NCBI RefSeq assembly: GCF_003626755.1 | Contig: NZ_RBCJ01000001.1 | Location: forward strand, 620,001-684,000 | DNA: 64,000 bases | Reading direction: 5' to 3' | DNA from: Ulvibacterium marinum | Lineage (GTDB): Bacteria; Bacteroidota; Bacteroidia; Flavobacteriales; Flavobacteriaceae | Part shown: one piece after another, positions 54,468 through 63,875 of the stretch | How positions within the stretch are numbered: the first letter of the stretch is position 1 | Layout of the letters: each line of letters begins with the position of its first letter | Made by a program: the position numbers and the translations under genes | The notes under the pieces: generated by a model | Databases searched by the model: none | Seen by the model: the letters and a program-made list of their open reading frames with translations, nothing else | What the model was told of the DNA's origin: nothing

Positions 54468-54575
54468 CGAGGTTAAAATTAGACAAAAAGGATAAATTAA
54501 AAATGCAAAAGACTCCTTCCAATAGAAGGAGGCGGGGATAGGACAATATCCTTATTTTTACCAAAAATTAATCTA

Positions 54576-55760
54576 ATGAACTTAAAGCGCAATTTCTTTT
54601 TAATCGCGGTGGCACTATGTTTTTTAGCAGCTTGCGAAGTAAAAAAAGAGGAGAAAGCACCACTTCAGGGACAAATATTGGCTATTAAATCAGAATTTGC
54701 CCCGGACAAACGTGTTGCTTTATTTGATGTTGAGGTATTAAGGAAGAACGATGTCCATATTTTAAAAGGGGAGAGCGACTTGCCCAACGCTATCAAAGCG
54801 TTTAAAGAACAGTTGACCAAGGAAAACATTGAGTTTGTAGATAGTATACAACTTTTGCCTGCTTTGGATTTAGGAAAGGAAACCCAGTCCGTAATCAATA
54901 TTTCAGTAGCCAATCTTCGGAGTCATCCGAAACACTCTGCCGAATTGTCGACCCAGGCCACTTTGGGCACACCGGTAAAAGTATTGAAAAAGGAAGGAAG
55001 CTGGTATTATATCCAGACGCCGGACAAATATCTATCCTGGGTAGATAATGGAGGTATCGAATTGATGGATTCAGAACGGGCCGACCAATGGATGGCCAAC
55101 GACAAAATCATCTACACGGAGATCTATGGACATTCATACAAAGACCTTGACAAGAAACAAGTGGTATCCGATTTGGTGGCAGGCAATGTTTTGGAAGTAT
55201 TGGGAGATTCAGATGTATTCTACAATATACGTTACCCAGATGGAAGACAAGCCTATATTTTAAAGGAAGAGGCACAAGATTATGAGGAATGGCTGGAAAA
55301 CTTGAATCCAACCGTGGAAGATTTGGTAAACACCTCCCATACCTTAATGGGAGTGCCGTATCTATGGGGTGGTACCTCTACAAAGGGAATGGATTGTAGT
55401 GGATTTACAAAAACCATCTATTTTTTAAATGGCATGGTGATTCCTAGGGATGCCTCACAACAAGTACACACCGGAAAACCGATAGATTCTACCCAGAATT
55501 TTGATAATCTACAAAAAGGGGATTTGCTCTTTTTTGGAAGAAAAGCTACGGACTCCACTTCGGAAAAGGTGGTGCACGTTGGCATGTGGATAGGCAACAA
55601 TGAATTCATACATGCGTCGGAAATGGTTCGTGTTAGCAGTATGAGCGAGGATGCTCCAAATTTTGATGAGTGGAACCGCAATCGGTACCTTCGTACCAAG
55701 CGGGTTTTAAGGGAAGAGGGTTTGATAAACTTGACCCAGACCCCTTTGTTCAAGGACTAG
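54576..55760 (+). CDS. NlpC/P60 (C40) peptidase lipoprotein with SH3-type domains
   Basis: 394 residues. MNLKRNFFLIAVALCFLAACE has a lipobox (LAAC). Residues of about 115-245 hold two SH3b-like segments (INISVANLRSHPKHSAELST; VSDLVAGNVLEVLGDSDVFY). The C-terminal NlpC/P60 domain has the catalytic cysteine in WGGTSTKGMDCSGFTKTIYF near residue 275, the histidine in EKVVHVGMWIGNNEFIHASE near 340 and a further histidine in FIHASE. Predicted to cut gamma-D-Glu-diamino-acid bonds in cell-wall peptides. It is divergent from the DNA methyltransferase and convergent with the symporter gene. Confidence 0.92.
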   Translation: MNLKRNFFLIAVALCFLAACEVKKEEKAPLQGQILAIKSEFAPDKRVALFDVEVLRKNDVHILKGESDLPNAIKAFKEQLTKENIEFVDSIQLLPALDLGKETQSVINISVANLRSHPKHSAELSTQATLGTPVKVLKKEGSWYYIQTPDKYLSWVDNGGIELMDSERADQWMANDKIIYTEIYGHSYKDLDKKQVVSDLVAGNVLEVLGDSDVFYNIRYPDGRQAYILKEEAQDYEEWLENLNPTVEDLVNTSHTLMGVPYLWGGTSTKGMDCSGFTKTIYFLNGMVIPRDASQQVHTGKPIDSTQNFDNLQKGDLLFFGRKATDSTSEKVVHVGMWIGNNEFIHASEMVRVSSMSEDAPNFDEWNRNRYLRTKRVLREEGLINLTQTPLFKD

Positions 55761-55822
55761 AAGCCATCTACTTAATTTTTATTGGAGTTGACTGCATGTA
55801 CACGCTATACCATTTCAGGCAC

Positions 55823-57349
55823 TCATAATGAAGAACCAAAGACTACCTTCAAATGTTCTCCGTCAGGCTTTCTTTTTTTACTAAGCAGGCTTACTACAAT
55901 ATAGGTAAGCATCGAAATTGCAAATGCGGGAATTATTTCATGGATATCTTCCCAACCCTCAATATTAAACCGAAAGGCAAAACGCCAAACAACATTCACT
56001 ACCATTCCCATAATCATCGAGGTCATTGCCCCTAAGTCCGTTCCCCATTTTAGATATAGCCCGCCAAAAATAGCAGGAAAGAAACTCGCTGCAAACACTG
56101 CTCCCGCAAAAGCCGTTAATTCCACGATACCTGCCATCGGAAATAAGGTTAGGAGATATACCAGAACACAATAGAAACCCATAAACCATTTGGTTCTGGG
56201 AATGATTTTAGTTTCTTTCATGGGTTTTACCACATGCCAAATATCTTTTACAAAAGCGGTTCCTATGATAATTATGACCGAGGCCAAAGAAGACATTCCC
56301 GCCGCGAACAGACCGGCTACACAAATACCGCTGACTAACTTGTTATCAAACTTGTCCAACATAAAGCCAACAACCTCATCCGTGTCCTTAATCAGATACG
56401 CGGCTTCTTCAGCCGAAGCCATTCCATGTACAAGAGCACCTAGGCCCATTACACAGACCAAGGAAATTCCAAGAAAAACAGGTGTCCATATCATGGCAAA
56501 ACGCATACTTTTTGCATTATTCACGGAATAAAAGCGAATAAGATTTTTCGGTTCTGAAATCTGTTTCATCCCAACGGCCAACCCTATGCCCAAAATATAT
56601 AAGAATGATACTAACTCCCCGAAAGTTACCAACCCTGATTTCATGGGTATCCCTTTCTTGGTCAAATGGTTTGTTTGGCTAATGGATTCCATCAAGTTGT
56701 CTACTCCTCCAGCATAGAAAAACGGAATGGCCAACATTAAAATGGCAACTCCGAACATGATAATGCCTTGAATGGCATCTGTCCAAAGTACGCTGTACAT
56801 TCCGCCCCAAATGGTGTAGGCACAGGTAATGGCGATGATGGCAAAAGCCCCATATTCATAGGGAATATCCAAAACGGAAGTGAGCACATGGGCACAGCCT
56901 TTGGCGATACCCACCATATACCATAGTGTGGCAAATAGGATAATAAGTGCTGAAAGCACCCGAATGCTTTTAGCCAGCGTACTCTTGTAGCGCAAGTGAA
57001 AGTAATCCGGTATGGTAAACGATTTTAAACGGGCTGTCTGGAAACGCATCCTAGGCCCCAACAATTGCCAGGAGATAATACAGAAAAAGGTCCATATGAA
57101 TCCCATCCAAGCCCAAGAAAGTCCATACTCAAAAGATTTCCCTGCTTGGCCGATATAGGTGTTGGTACTGGCCGAAGTGGAAAAGAAAGCTAGGGAAATT
57201 ACCCACCCTGGAATTTCCCGTTTTGCCACATAATATCCCTCGACTCCCTGATTGGCTTTTTTCTTAAAATACCAACCAATGTACAAACAGCCCAAGACAT
57301 AAAAGATGGTGAGCAATAGGGTTACATAATGTTCTTGAAAATAAGCCAT
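55823..57349 (-). CDS. Sodium:solute symporter (SSS family)
   Basis: 508 residues from ATG at 57349, which overlaps the TGA of a 39-residue upstream gene by one base; a TTG one codon earlier is less likely. Thirteen to fourteen hydrophobic helices. Family marks: STSASTNTYIGQAGKSFEYG near residue 58, YKSTLAKSIRVLSALIILFA near 125, and AGLFAAGMSSLASVIIIIGT near 345, the SSS helix-8 sodium site region. The substrate is not readable; the neighbours (sulfatase, sugar-type oxidoreductase) suggest a sugar or sugar acid. The 1-nt overlap means co-translation with the small peptide. Confidence 0.93.
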   Translation of the reverse strand: MAYFQEHYVTLLLTIFYVLGCLYIGWYFKKKANQGVEGYYVAKREIPGWVISLAFFSTSASTNTYIGQAGKSFEYGLSWAWMGFIWTFFCIISWQLLGPRMRFQTARLKSFTIPDYFHLRYKSTLAKSIRVLSALIILFATLWYMVGIAKGCAHVLTSVLDIPYEYGAFAIIAITCAYTIWGGMYSVLWTDAIQGIIMFGVAILMLAIPFFYAGGVDNLMESISQTNHLTKKGIPMKSGLVTFGELVSFLYILGIGLAVGMKQISEPKNLIRFYSVNNAKSMRFAMIWTPVFLGISLVCVMGLGALVHGMASAEEAAYLIKDTDEVVGFMLDKFDNKLVSGICVAGLFAAGMSSLASVIIIIGTAFVKDIWHVVKPMKETKIIPRTKWFMGFYCVLVYLLTLFPMAGIVELTAFAGAVFAASFFPAIFGGLYLKWGTDLGAMTSMIMGMVVNVVWRFAFRFNIEGWEDIHEIIPAFAISMLTYIVVSLLSKKRKPDGEHLKVVFGSSL

Positions 57350-57468
57350 CAATGCTCTGGGGTATGGTCACTGTCATCTACGGTGATGTCCCGCCTTAAG
57401 ACTAGTAAAGCATTGATGACAACTAAAACAATGATACCGATGTAGGGGAGAAGGGTCAGGAAATCCAT
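57349..57468 (-). CDS. 39-residue membrane peptide coupled to the sodium symporter
   Basis: ATG at 57468, TGA at 57351-57349 overlapping the symporter ATG (TGATG). The peptide begins MDFLTLLPYIGIIVLVVINA, continues LLVLRRDITVDD, and ends SDHTPEH: one membrane helix with a short N-terminus and a charged tail. The overlap, the complete frame with its own ATG and the helix make it a credible gene. By analogy with other symporters and cation channels that carry a tiny accessory subunit, it may stabilise or regulate the transporter, which is inference. Confidence 0.7.
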   Translation of the reverse strand: MDFLTLLPYIGIIVLVVINALLVLRRDITVDDSDHTPEH

Positions 57469-57531
57469 AGTTTAATAAGACTTTTAAGTTGCTGTTTCAA
57501 GTTTTGGAATACTTTTAAAAAGCAAAGGAGC

Positions 57532-59010
57532 TTAAAACATTTTTTTCAATTCATTCTTTGTCACCTTGCCCAAAACGTTTCGAGGCAATGTTTTGCGGAT
57601 TATATAGTTTCTTGGGATCTTATATCCCGGTAATTGTTCCTTCAACCATTCGGAAATTTTTTTGGTGTCGATGGCTTGATCCCTGGCAATCAAACAGGCG
57701 GATACTACTTCGCCCCATTCCTCATCGGGCAGACCTACTACAGCACAATCGTCAACTCCTTTGTACTTTCGTAAAACATCCTCAATTTCCAGTGCCGATA
57801 TTTTATATCCACCCGATTTGATGATGTCCACATTATCGCGACCGAGAATTTTATAGTACCCATTGTTCAACATGCCGATATCACCTGTAATAAACCAACC
57901 ATCTTCAGTAAATGCCTTTTTTGTCGCTTCCGGTTTTTGCCAATATTCCTTAAAAACACTGGGACCTTTGATTTGAAATTCGCCAGCCTCATTTTCCTTA
58001 ACGGCCTTGTTACCCCCATCTACCAAACGCATTTCAACACCGGGTAAAGGTAATCCCACATGCCCGGGTCTTCTTTCTCCCCGATAGGAGTTTGATAGCC
58101 CCATTCCTATTTCCGTCATTCCATAGCGTTCCAATAAGGTTTGTCCCGTTATTTTCCGCCATTTTTCCAGTACGGGTACCGGCAAAGCCGCCGAGCCGGA
58201 AACCATCAACCGTAGTTTTGAAGCGGCTTTGGACATTTCTTCCTGTGCCATTTCGGAAGCACTATCCCAAAAAGCAATCAGTTTGTAGTAAATGGTCGGC
58301 ACGGCCATAAATAAAGTCAATCGACCTGATTTAATAATATTCCAGACACTTTCAGCTTCAAATTTGGGTAAAAATTCGCAACAGGCGCCGCTCCATAATG
58401 CACAGCTCATCACATTGATAATACCATGTACATGGTGTAAGGGAAGTATGTTCAGGATATAATCGTGCTGTTGCCATTCCCAGGCACTCACGAGAGTTGT
58501 AATTTGAGCTTGGATATTGGCATGTGTAGTAACCACTCCTTTAGGTTTACTTGTGGTACCACTCGTATAAAGAATCATGGCCCTTTGTTCGGGATCAATA
58601 TTTGGAAGCTGCGTAGAACGATTTTGCAAAATGGACTTCAAGGAAGCTATGGAAACCCCAATCCGTTTTTCCAGTGGAGATAAGAAATCTATATAATCCG
58701 TGTGCGCGATTACCATTTCCGCCTTAGTATCCTCCAAAACATATTGAATAGACGGTAGCGGATGCAGTACACAGAGGGGAACTGCAATGCCCCCGGCCAT
58801 CCAAATGCCCCACTGAACTGCCGTGTATTCGAATGATGGGTGTACAAGGAAGGTAATACGAGCTTCTTCCAAATTGGGTTTTCCGCTCAAAAGATGGGCC
58901 GCAACATAATGCGCTGATTCCAATAATTGACCATAGGTATACGAGGTACCATTAGAGACCAAAGCCTCTTGTTCCGTAAAGCCTTTGGCTCTTTCAATTA
59001 GCTGAATCAT
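57532..59010 (-). CDS. Acyl-CoA synthetase (AMP-forming), malonyl-CoA-ligase-like
   Basis: 492 residues of the ANL superfamily. The phosphate loop is MILYTSGTTSKPKGVVTTHA near residue 143-162; ERYGMTEIGMGLSNSYRGER near 290 is the adenine motif; FITGDIGMLNNGYYKILGRD near 370 is the hinge; and KSGGYKISALEIEDVLRKY near 395 and KVTKNELKKM at the end carry the catalytic lysines. Short length and the PGHVGLPLPGVEMRLVDGGN block recall malonyl- or short-chain acyl-CoA ligases of the MatB/ACSF3 group, but the acid used is not certain. It is on the same strand as, and directly upstream of, the symporter pair. Confidence 0.9.
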   Translation of the reverse strand: MIQLIERAKGFTEQEALVSNGTSYTYGQLLESAHYVAAHLLSGKPNLEEARITFLVHPSFEYTAVQWGIWMAGGIAVPLCVLHPLPSIQYVLEDTKAEMVIAHTDYIDFLSPLEKRIGVSIASLKSILQNRSTQLPNIDPEQRAMILYTSGTTSKPKGVVTTHANIQAQITTLVSAWEWQQHDYILNILPLHHVHGIINVMSCALWSGACCEFLPKFEAESVWNIIKSGRLTLFMAVPTIYYKLIAFWDSASEMAQEEMSKAASKLRLMVSGSAALPVPVLEKWRKITGQTLLERYGMTEIGMGLSNSYRGERRPGHVGLPLPGVEMRLVDGGNKAVKENEAGEFQIKGPSVFKEYWQKPEATKKAFTEDGWFITGDIGMLNNGYYKILGRDNVDIIKSGGYKISALEIEDVLRKYKGVDDCAVVGLPDEEWGEVVSACLIARDQAIDTKKISEWLKEQLPGYKIPRNYIIRKTLPRNVLGKVTKNELKKMF

Positions 59011-59071
59011 GTACCAAGTAAAATCTATTGGGCAAAGCCGTCACGTTTTAAGTGTTGGAGGGGCTTGACGT

Positions 59072-60133
59072 CTACAAATCTACCGTTTTCCCCGTTCGAA
59101 ACGATTCATCTGCGGCCAATACGATACGCAGACTGTTTACGGCATCGCGTAAATGATTGTCCAAATCCATGTCTTCGGTTATGGCCTTTAGAAAGTATTC
59201 CTGTTCCAAAAGGCAGAGCCCATCGTGATCAGGTTCATCCGAGGTGTCTATTAATTCGTCCGCTTTGGCAAAATTTCCGTTTTCATCAGTAGCCGCATGG
59301 TGAAGTTTCAAGGCCCCGGTCTTGGAATGATCATCTACACTATCACTATCCCCTTTGGCCTCGTCCACAATTGAGACACATCCTTTGGGTCCGATCACGT
59401 CCTTTACAAAAAAAGCGGTCTCGCTCATCATAGGTCCCCAACCGGCCTCGTACCATCCTACCGAACCATCTTGGAATCGCACCTGTAGCTGCCCATAATT
59501 ATACATTTCTGTATCGATTTCATCGGAAAGCCGAGCCCCGATTGCGCTAACGCTTACGGGAACGGATTCCGTCATTAAACACATAACATCTACATAGTGA
59601 ACCCCACAATCTACAATTGGAGACATGCTGTTCATCAGTTGTTTATGGGTGTACCAGTTGCTGCCAGAACTTTGCTGGTTCAGGTTCATACGCATGACCA
59701 AGGGTTTTCCAAGGGACTTGGCCACTTCCACGAATTTTGCCCAGGCCGGATGTACCCGAAGAATATAACCAACCACCATTTTCTTCCCTTTTTTTTGGAC
59801 CAGATCCACCAAACTTTGGGCTTCCTCTACCGTTAAGGCCAATGGCTTTTCTACAAATACATGGGCGTTGGCATTCAAGGCCATCCGAATATATTCGCCA
59901 TGTGTATCCGGATAGGTGTTTATGGATACGGCATCCGGTTTTGCCTCTTCCAGGGCCTTGGCATAATCTCCATAGGTAGGGTACCCTCCCAATTCTTGGG
60001 ACAAGCGCTCCCTACTTTCAGGCTTTCTACTCACTAGACCAACGATTTCAAAACCCTCTAGTTGATGATAGGCTCGGGCATGGCTGGTTCCCATATGGCC
60101 GCAGCCCACGACCAAAACTTTTATTTTATCCAT
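59072..60133 (-). CDS. Gfo/Idh/MocA family NAD(P)-dependent oxidoreductase
   Basis: 353 residues. The N-terminal Rossmann domain begins IKVLVVGCGHMGTSHARAYH and contains AHVFVEKPLALTVEEAQSLV, the family's EKP motif with catalytic lysine, near residue 95. The C-terminal alpha/beta domain carries VDCGVHYVDVMCLMTESVPV with the G-x-H motif near 180. Members oxidise or reduce sugars and sugar acids. A Gly/Asp-rich insert (EAKGDSDSVDDHSKTGALKL) near residue 265 is unusual in length. It is divergent from the sulfatase (46 nt between starts), so the two may share a control region. Confidence 0.93.
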   Translation of the reverse strand: MDKIKVLVVGCGHMGTSHARAYHQLEGFEIVGLVSRKPESRERLSQELGGYPTYGDYAKALEEAKPDAVSINTYPDTHGEYIRMALNANAHVFVEKPLALTVEEAQSLVDLVQKKGKKMVVGYILRVHPAWAKFVEVAKSLGKPLVMRMNLNQQSSGSNWYTHKQLMNSMSPIVDCGVHYVDVMCLMTESVPVSVSAIGARLSDEIDTEMYNYGQLQVRFQDGSVGWYEAGWGPMMSETAFFVKDVIGPKGCVSIVDEAKGDSDSVDDHSKTGALKLHHAATDENGNFAKADELIDTSDEPDHDGLCLLEQEYFLKAITEDMDLDNHLRDAVNSLRIVLAADESFRTGKTVDL

Positions 60134-60179
60134 TTTTCGATTTTTGAGTGCTATATTTATTGGAAAGTTAACAAACCTT

Positions 60180-61736
60180 ATGAAATTGACAATCCCTGCC
60201 GTAAGTAAGTTTTTGGGAATCGTTTTGGTTGTTGGAATGGCAGTACTGTTTTCCGGAGCAACCTTTCCTACCGTAGAGAAAATAGAAACACCTATATCAA
60301 AACCAAATATTCTTTTTTTGATTGCAGATGACTGGTCCTATCCACATGCTGGGGCCTATGGTGATTCCGTTGTCCGTACGCCAACATTCGATTTTTTGGC
60401 AACAGAAGGAGCCGTTTTTGAAAATGCGTATTGTGCTGCACCATCCTGTTCACCATCCCGGGCCAGTATTTTGCTGGGCAGGTATCCCCACCAATTGGAA
60501 AGTGCCGGTAATTTGTGGTCCGTAATTCCGGATAAATTCCCTAATTGGATGTCGCTCTTAACAGAATCCGGTTATCATACAGGAAAGAGTCGTAAAGGTT
60601 GGGGACCGGGTGATTTTAAAGCAGGGGGATATGAACACAACCCTGCGGGGAAGGATTACCCCGATTTTAAAACTTTTTTGAAAAACAAAAAAACAGATCA
60701 ACCCTTTGCCTATTGGTTCGGCAGTAGTGATCCGCATAGGGTTTATGAGACGAATACCGGAGTAAAATCGGGAATGGATCAGGAAAGGGTTAGTGTACCT
60801 GGGTTTTTGCCTAATACACCATGTGTCCGTAATGACATCCTCGATTATTATTTTGAAGTGGAACGCTTTGACCGGGAATCGGGAAACATTATCAATGCCC
60901 TGGAGAAACAAGGTTTGCTGGACAATACGATTATCATCATGACCAGTGACAATGGCATGCCCTTTCCCCGTGCCAAGGCAACCTTATACGATTATGGTAC
61001 ACGGATGCCTTTGGCCATGTATTGGAAGGGACATATTCAAGGAGGAAAGCGCATTAGCGATTTTATGAACTTCATCGATTTTGGCCCCACTTTTTTGGAG
61101 GCGGCCGGATTGGAAATCCCTGAGGCGTTTAGCGGAAATAGTTTGTTGGAACTTTTTGAAAAGGGAAGCTCTACAAAATCTGACCGTAGTAAAGTCTTTC
61201 TGGAACGGGAACGACATGCCAATGTTCGAAAGGGAGATTTGAGCTATCCATCCCGCGCCGTGCGCACTAAGGATTTTCTGTATATCAAAAATTTTGAACC
61301 CGATCGTTGGCCGGCGGGCGACCCGGAAGTACACCAGTCGGTTGGACAGTACGGGGATGTGGATAATTCCATTTCTAAATTCCTGATTATGGCCATGGAA
61401 GGGAAGCCTTCGGACAAAGACTATTTTCAATTAGCCTTTGGCAAACGGCCCATGGAAGAATTATATATATTGGCCGATGACCCCTATAATTTAAAAAATG
61501 AATCCGAAAACCCGAAATACAAAAAGGTGCGGGATGAATTGAGTAAAGAAGTAAAAACATGGATGGAGCAAACCGACGATTTAAGGGTCAAGGAACCTCA
61601 GACCACCTATTGGGATAAGGTATTGTACACCCCAGATTACCAAATGAAGAATTATGATTTAGACGAAAAAATCAACGAATATCAGATGTTGGTACGTGAT
61701 AAGGGTACGTTTAAGGAAGCCGCATGTATTGAGTAA
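60180..61736 (+). CDS. Sulfatase, type I formylglycine enzyme
   Basis: 518 residues from ATG at 60180, where the N-terminus is a hydrophobic signal (FLGIVLVVGMAVLFSGATFP); an in-frame ATG at 60144 would add 12 residues. The metal-binding NILFLIADDWSYPHAGAYGD near residue 42 and the activation motif CAAPSCSPSRASILLGRYPH near 85, with C-S-P-S-R where cysteine becomes formylglycine, are intact. IIMTSDNGMPFPRAKATLYD near 260 is the second conserved block. The C-terminal subdomain is present. The substrate is unknown; marine relatives act on sulfated algal glycans. The convergent PQQ enzyme gene ends 6 nt away. Confidence 0.95.
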   Translation: MKLTIPAVSKFLGIVLVVGMAVLFSGATFPTVEKIETPISKPNILFLIADDWSYPHAGAYGDSVVRTPTFDFLATEGAVFENAYCAAPSCSPSRASILLGRYPHQLESAGNLWSVIPDKFPNWMSLLTESGYHTGKSRKGWGPGDFKAGGYEHNPAGKDYPDFKTFLKNKKTDQPFAYWFGSSDPHRVYETNTGVKSGMDQERVSVPGFLPNTPCVRNDILDYYFEVERFDRESGNIINALEKQGLLDNTIIIMTSDNGMPFPRAKATLYDYGTRMPLAMYWKGHIQGGKRISDFMNFIDFGPTFLEAAGLEIPEAFSGNSLLELFEKGSSTKSDRSKVFLERERHANVRKGDLSYPSRAVRTKDFLYIKNFEPDRWPAGDPEVHQSVGQYGDVDNSISKFLIMAMEGKPSDKDYFQLAFGKRPMEELYILADDPYNLKNESENPKYKKVRDELSKEVKTWMEQTDDLRVKEPQTTYWDKVLYTPDYQMKNYDLDEKINEYQMLVRDKGTFKEAACIE

Positions 61737-61742
61737 TCAAAG

Positions 61743-63875
61743 TCACTCCAAAGCAAATGCAACAATCCTATTTCCTTTTTCTGTTCCCAATTTTTCGCCC
61801 CCACAGGCTATAGCGATATATTGCTTTCCGTTTACCTCGTACATGGCAGGCGTTGCAAAAGCGGCTGCGGGCAGTTTGTATTCCCAAAGCAGCTCCCCAG
61901 TATGTTTGTTGAACACCCTAAAATAACCATCTCGGGTGGCACCAATAAACAAAAGTCCGTTTTCGGTTACAATCGGGCCGCCGTAGTTTTCCGTACCGAT
62001 ACCGATTCCTTCATCCCCTAATTCTGGTGTATTGCCAAAGGGAATGGACCAAATATAATCCCCTGTATTTAGGTCAATGGCGTGCATAGTACCCCAGGGA
62101 GGAGCTATCGCTGGCAACCCATTACTGTCCAAGAATTTATTGTAGCCTGCATGTTTATAAGGAATAGCAATGGAATCTTTTTGGTCAGATTCCTCGGCTA
62201 CGCTATGTTGTACTTCCTCATCAAATAGAAATCGAAGAAGCGCCTCCATTTCTTCCTTTGGAATCTGAGGGAAACCGGTCATCATGCCTTTCCCTTGTGT
62301 AACAATAGTAGAAACTTCATCTTTCTCCTTTCGCAATTGCAGGTCGATCAAAGAAGGAAAACCACTGGCCACCACACCTTTTCTGTCGGCCTGATGACAA
62401 GTAACACAGTATTTGTTGTATACACCTTGGCCTAAAGGTAGTCCAGCATAGTCATTTTTAGCAAGGCCCATCTGTAGCATACGAGGCATTTCGTTCGAAT
62501 TCACATAGAGAATCCCATCTTCGGGATCGGCGCCCGCTCCTCCCCATTCGGCAGCTCCATCATAACCTGGCAATAGAATTGTGGGCTCCAAACTTGGAGG
62601 GGCGTAGATTCGTTTATCAGCCGTTCTTAAAAGCTCCCGCAGTTCCTCCTGGTTTTCCGCGTAGGGGCTCACACTGTTCTCGGACAGTTCGGTGGATTGG
62701 CGTGCAAAGGGCTTTGGTTTTACCGGAAATGGCTGTGTGGGCCAAGTTTCCTCACCCTCCAAAATGGAAGGAGGTACGGGACGTTCTTCAATATCGAATA
62801 AGGGTTCTCCCGTCATCCGATTAAAAACATAGACGTAACCTTGCTTCGTTACCTGGGCAACAGCCGGAATTTTTTTGCCGTCCTGTTGCACCATCAGAAG
62901 ATTGGGTGGGGCAGGGGGGTCGCGATCCCAAATGTCATGATGTGTAAATTGAAAATGCCAAATACGCTCACCTGTATCGCCATCCAAGGCCACTAAACTA
63001 TTGGCATATAGATTACTTCCTTTCCGAACGCCTCCATAAAAATCAGGGGCCGCAGAGCCCGTGGGGACATAGATGATTCCCGCTTCTTCATCTACGGCCA
63101 TACCGGACCAGTTATTGGCGGCACCAACGAGCGGACTCTCCCTAGGATCTTCGTCTCCCCAGGAATCATAACCTTCCTCATCTGCTTCTGGAATGGTATG
63201 GAATACCCATTCCACAGCTCCGGTAATTACGTTAAATGCCATAACATCCCCGGGAGGTGCACCGGGACCTTCGGATAATCTAAGGGGCATTGCAATAATA
63301 TCCTTATAAATGGTCCCAGGGGTATTGGAAATTACGAACTTACTTTGGGCCGATTTGGGCAGACCGGAACGCATATCCACCTTACCATTATCCCCAAAAG
63401 TTGGAATCGGTTTTCCGGATAAGGCGTTCAAAGCATATAAATCGGAACCACGGGTATATAGAATACGTTTGTCCTTTCCTTTCTCCCAATAGGAAACACC
63501 CCTGCTGGTGGAATGCCATACTTTTACAGAATCTCCAAATTGCCATATTTCCTTGCCCGTAGCGGCATGCAGGGCAACTACCCTCATGGCGGCAGTAACC
63601 CCATATAAAATCGTATCCGCAACAATGGGGTTCATTTGCATCTGGCCCCAATCAGCTGCCTCATAGGACCAAGCTACTCTTAGGCTTTTTACATTTTCAG
63701 GAGTGATTTGTGATAAAGTGGAGTAATGGCTCCGTCCGGAATCTCCTAGATAAGAAGACCAGGTTACATATTGATTTTTGGATGAATCTTCTTTTTCAGA
63801 AGGCTGGCAATTTGTAAAAAGTAATAATACTATGGTGACAATAGGAAGAAGGGAACAAAAAAGTTTGGACGGCAT
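61743..63875 (-). CDS. PQQ-dependent dehydrogenase with inserted cytochrome c domain
   Basis: 710 residues. MPSKLFCSLLPIVTIVLLLF then TNC gives a lipoprotein signal (FTNCQ), so the enzyme is predicted to be membrane-anchored and periplasmic. Eight-bladed propeller segments follow (WQFGDSVKVWHSTSRGVSYW; VSPLVGAANNWSGMAVDEEA; QVTKQGYVYVFNRMTGEPLF; GYFRVFNKHTGELLWEYKLP). A haem-binding C-x-x-C-H (YNKYCVTCHQADRKG) lies near residue 490 within an inserted mono-haem cytochrome c, with methionine-containing TGFPQIPKEEMEALLRFLFD after it. This resembles membrane quinoprotein sugar or alcohol dehydrogenases. The substrate is unknown, but the sulfatase and sugar-type oxidoreductase next door favour a sugar. 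Confidence 0.92.
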   Translation of the reverse strand: MPSKLFCSLLPIVTIVLLLFTNCQPSEKEDSSKNQYVTWSSYLGDSGRSHYSTLSQITPENVKSLRVAWSYEAADWGQMQMNPIVADTILYGVTAAMRVVALHAATGKEIWQFGDSVKVWHSTSRGVSYWEKGKDKRILYTRGSDLYALNALSGKPIPTFGDNGKVDMRSGLPKSAQSKFVISNTPGTIYKDIIAMPLRLSEGPGAPPGDVMAFNVITGAVEWVFHTIPEADEEGYDSWGDEDPRESPLVGAANNWSGMAVDEEAGIIYVPTGSAAPDFYGGVRKGSNLYANSLVALDGDTGERIWHFQFTHHDIWDRDPPAPPNLLMVQQDGKKIPAVAQVTKQGYVYVFNRMTGEPLFDIEERPVPPSILEGEETWPTQPFPVKPKPFARQSTELSENSVSPYAENQEELRELLRTADKRIYAPPSLEPTILLPGYDGAAEWGGAGADPEDGILYVNSNEMPRMLQMGLAKNDYAGLPLGQGVYNKYCVTCHQADRKGVVASGFPSLIDLQLRKEKDEVSTIVTQGKGMMTGFPQIPKEEMEALLRFLFDEEVQHSVAEESDQKDSIAIPYKHAGYNKFLDSNGLPAIAPPWGTMHAIDLNTGDYIWSIPFGNTPELGDEGIGIGTENYGGPIVTENGLLFIGATRDGYFRVFNKHTGELLWEYKLPAAAFATPAMYEVNGKQYIAIACGGEKLGTEKGNRIVAFALE

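Noticed and set aside
54513-54531. Inverted repeat CTCCTTC/GAAGGAG between the DNA methyltransferase and the NlpC gene
   Set aside because: It lies between divergent starts, so a terminator makes little sense; it could be an operator but nothing else supports it.
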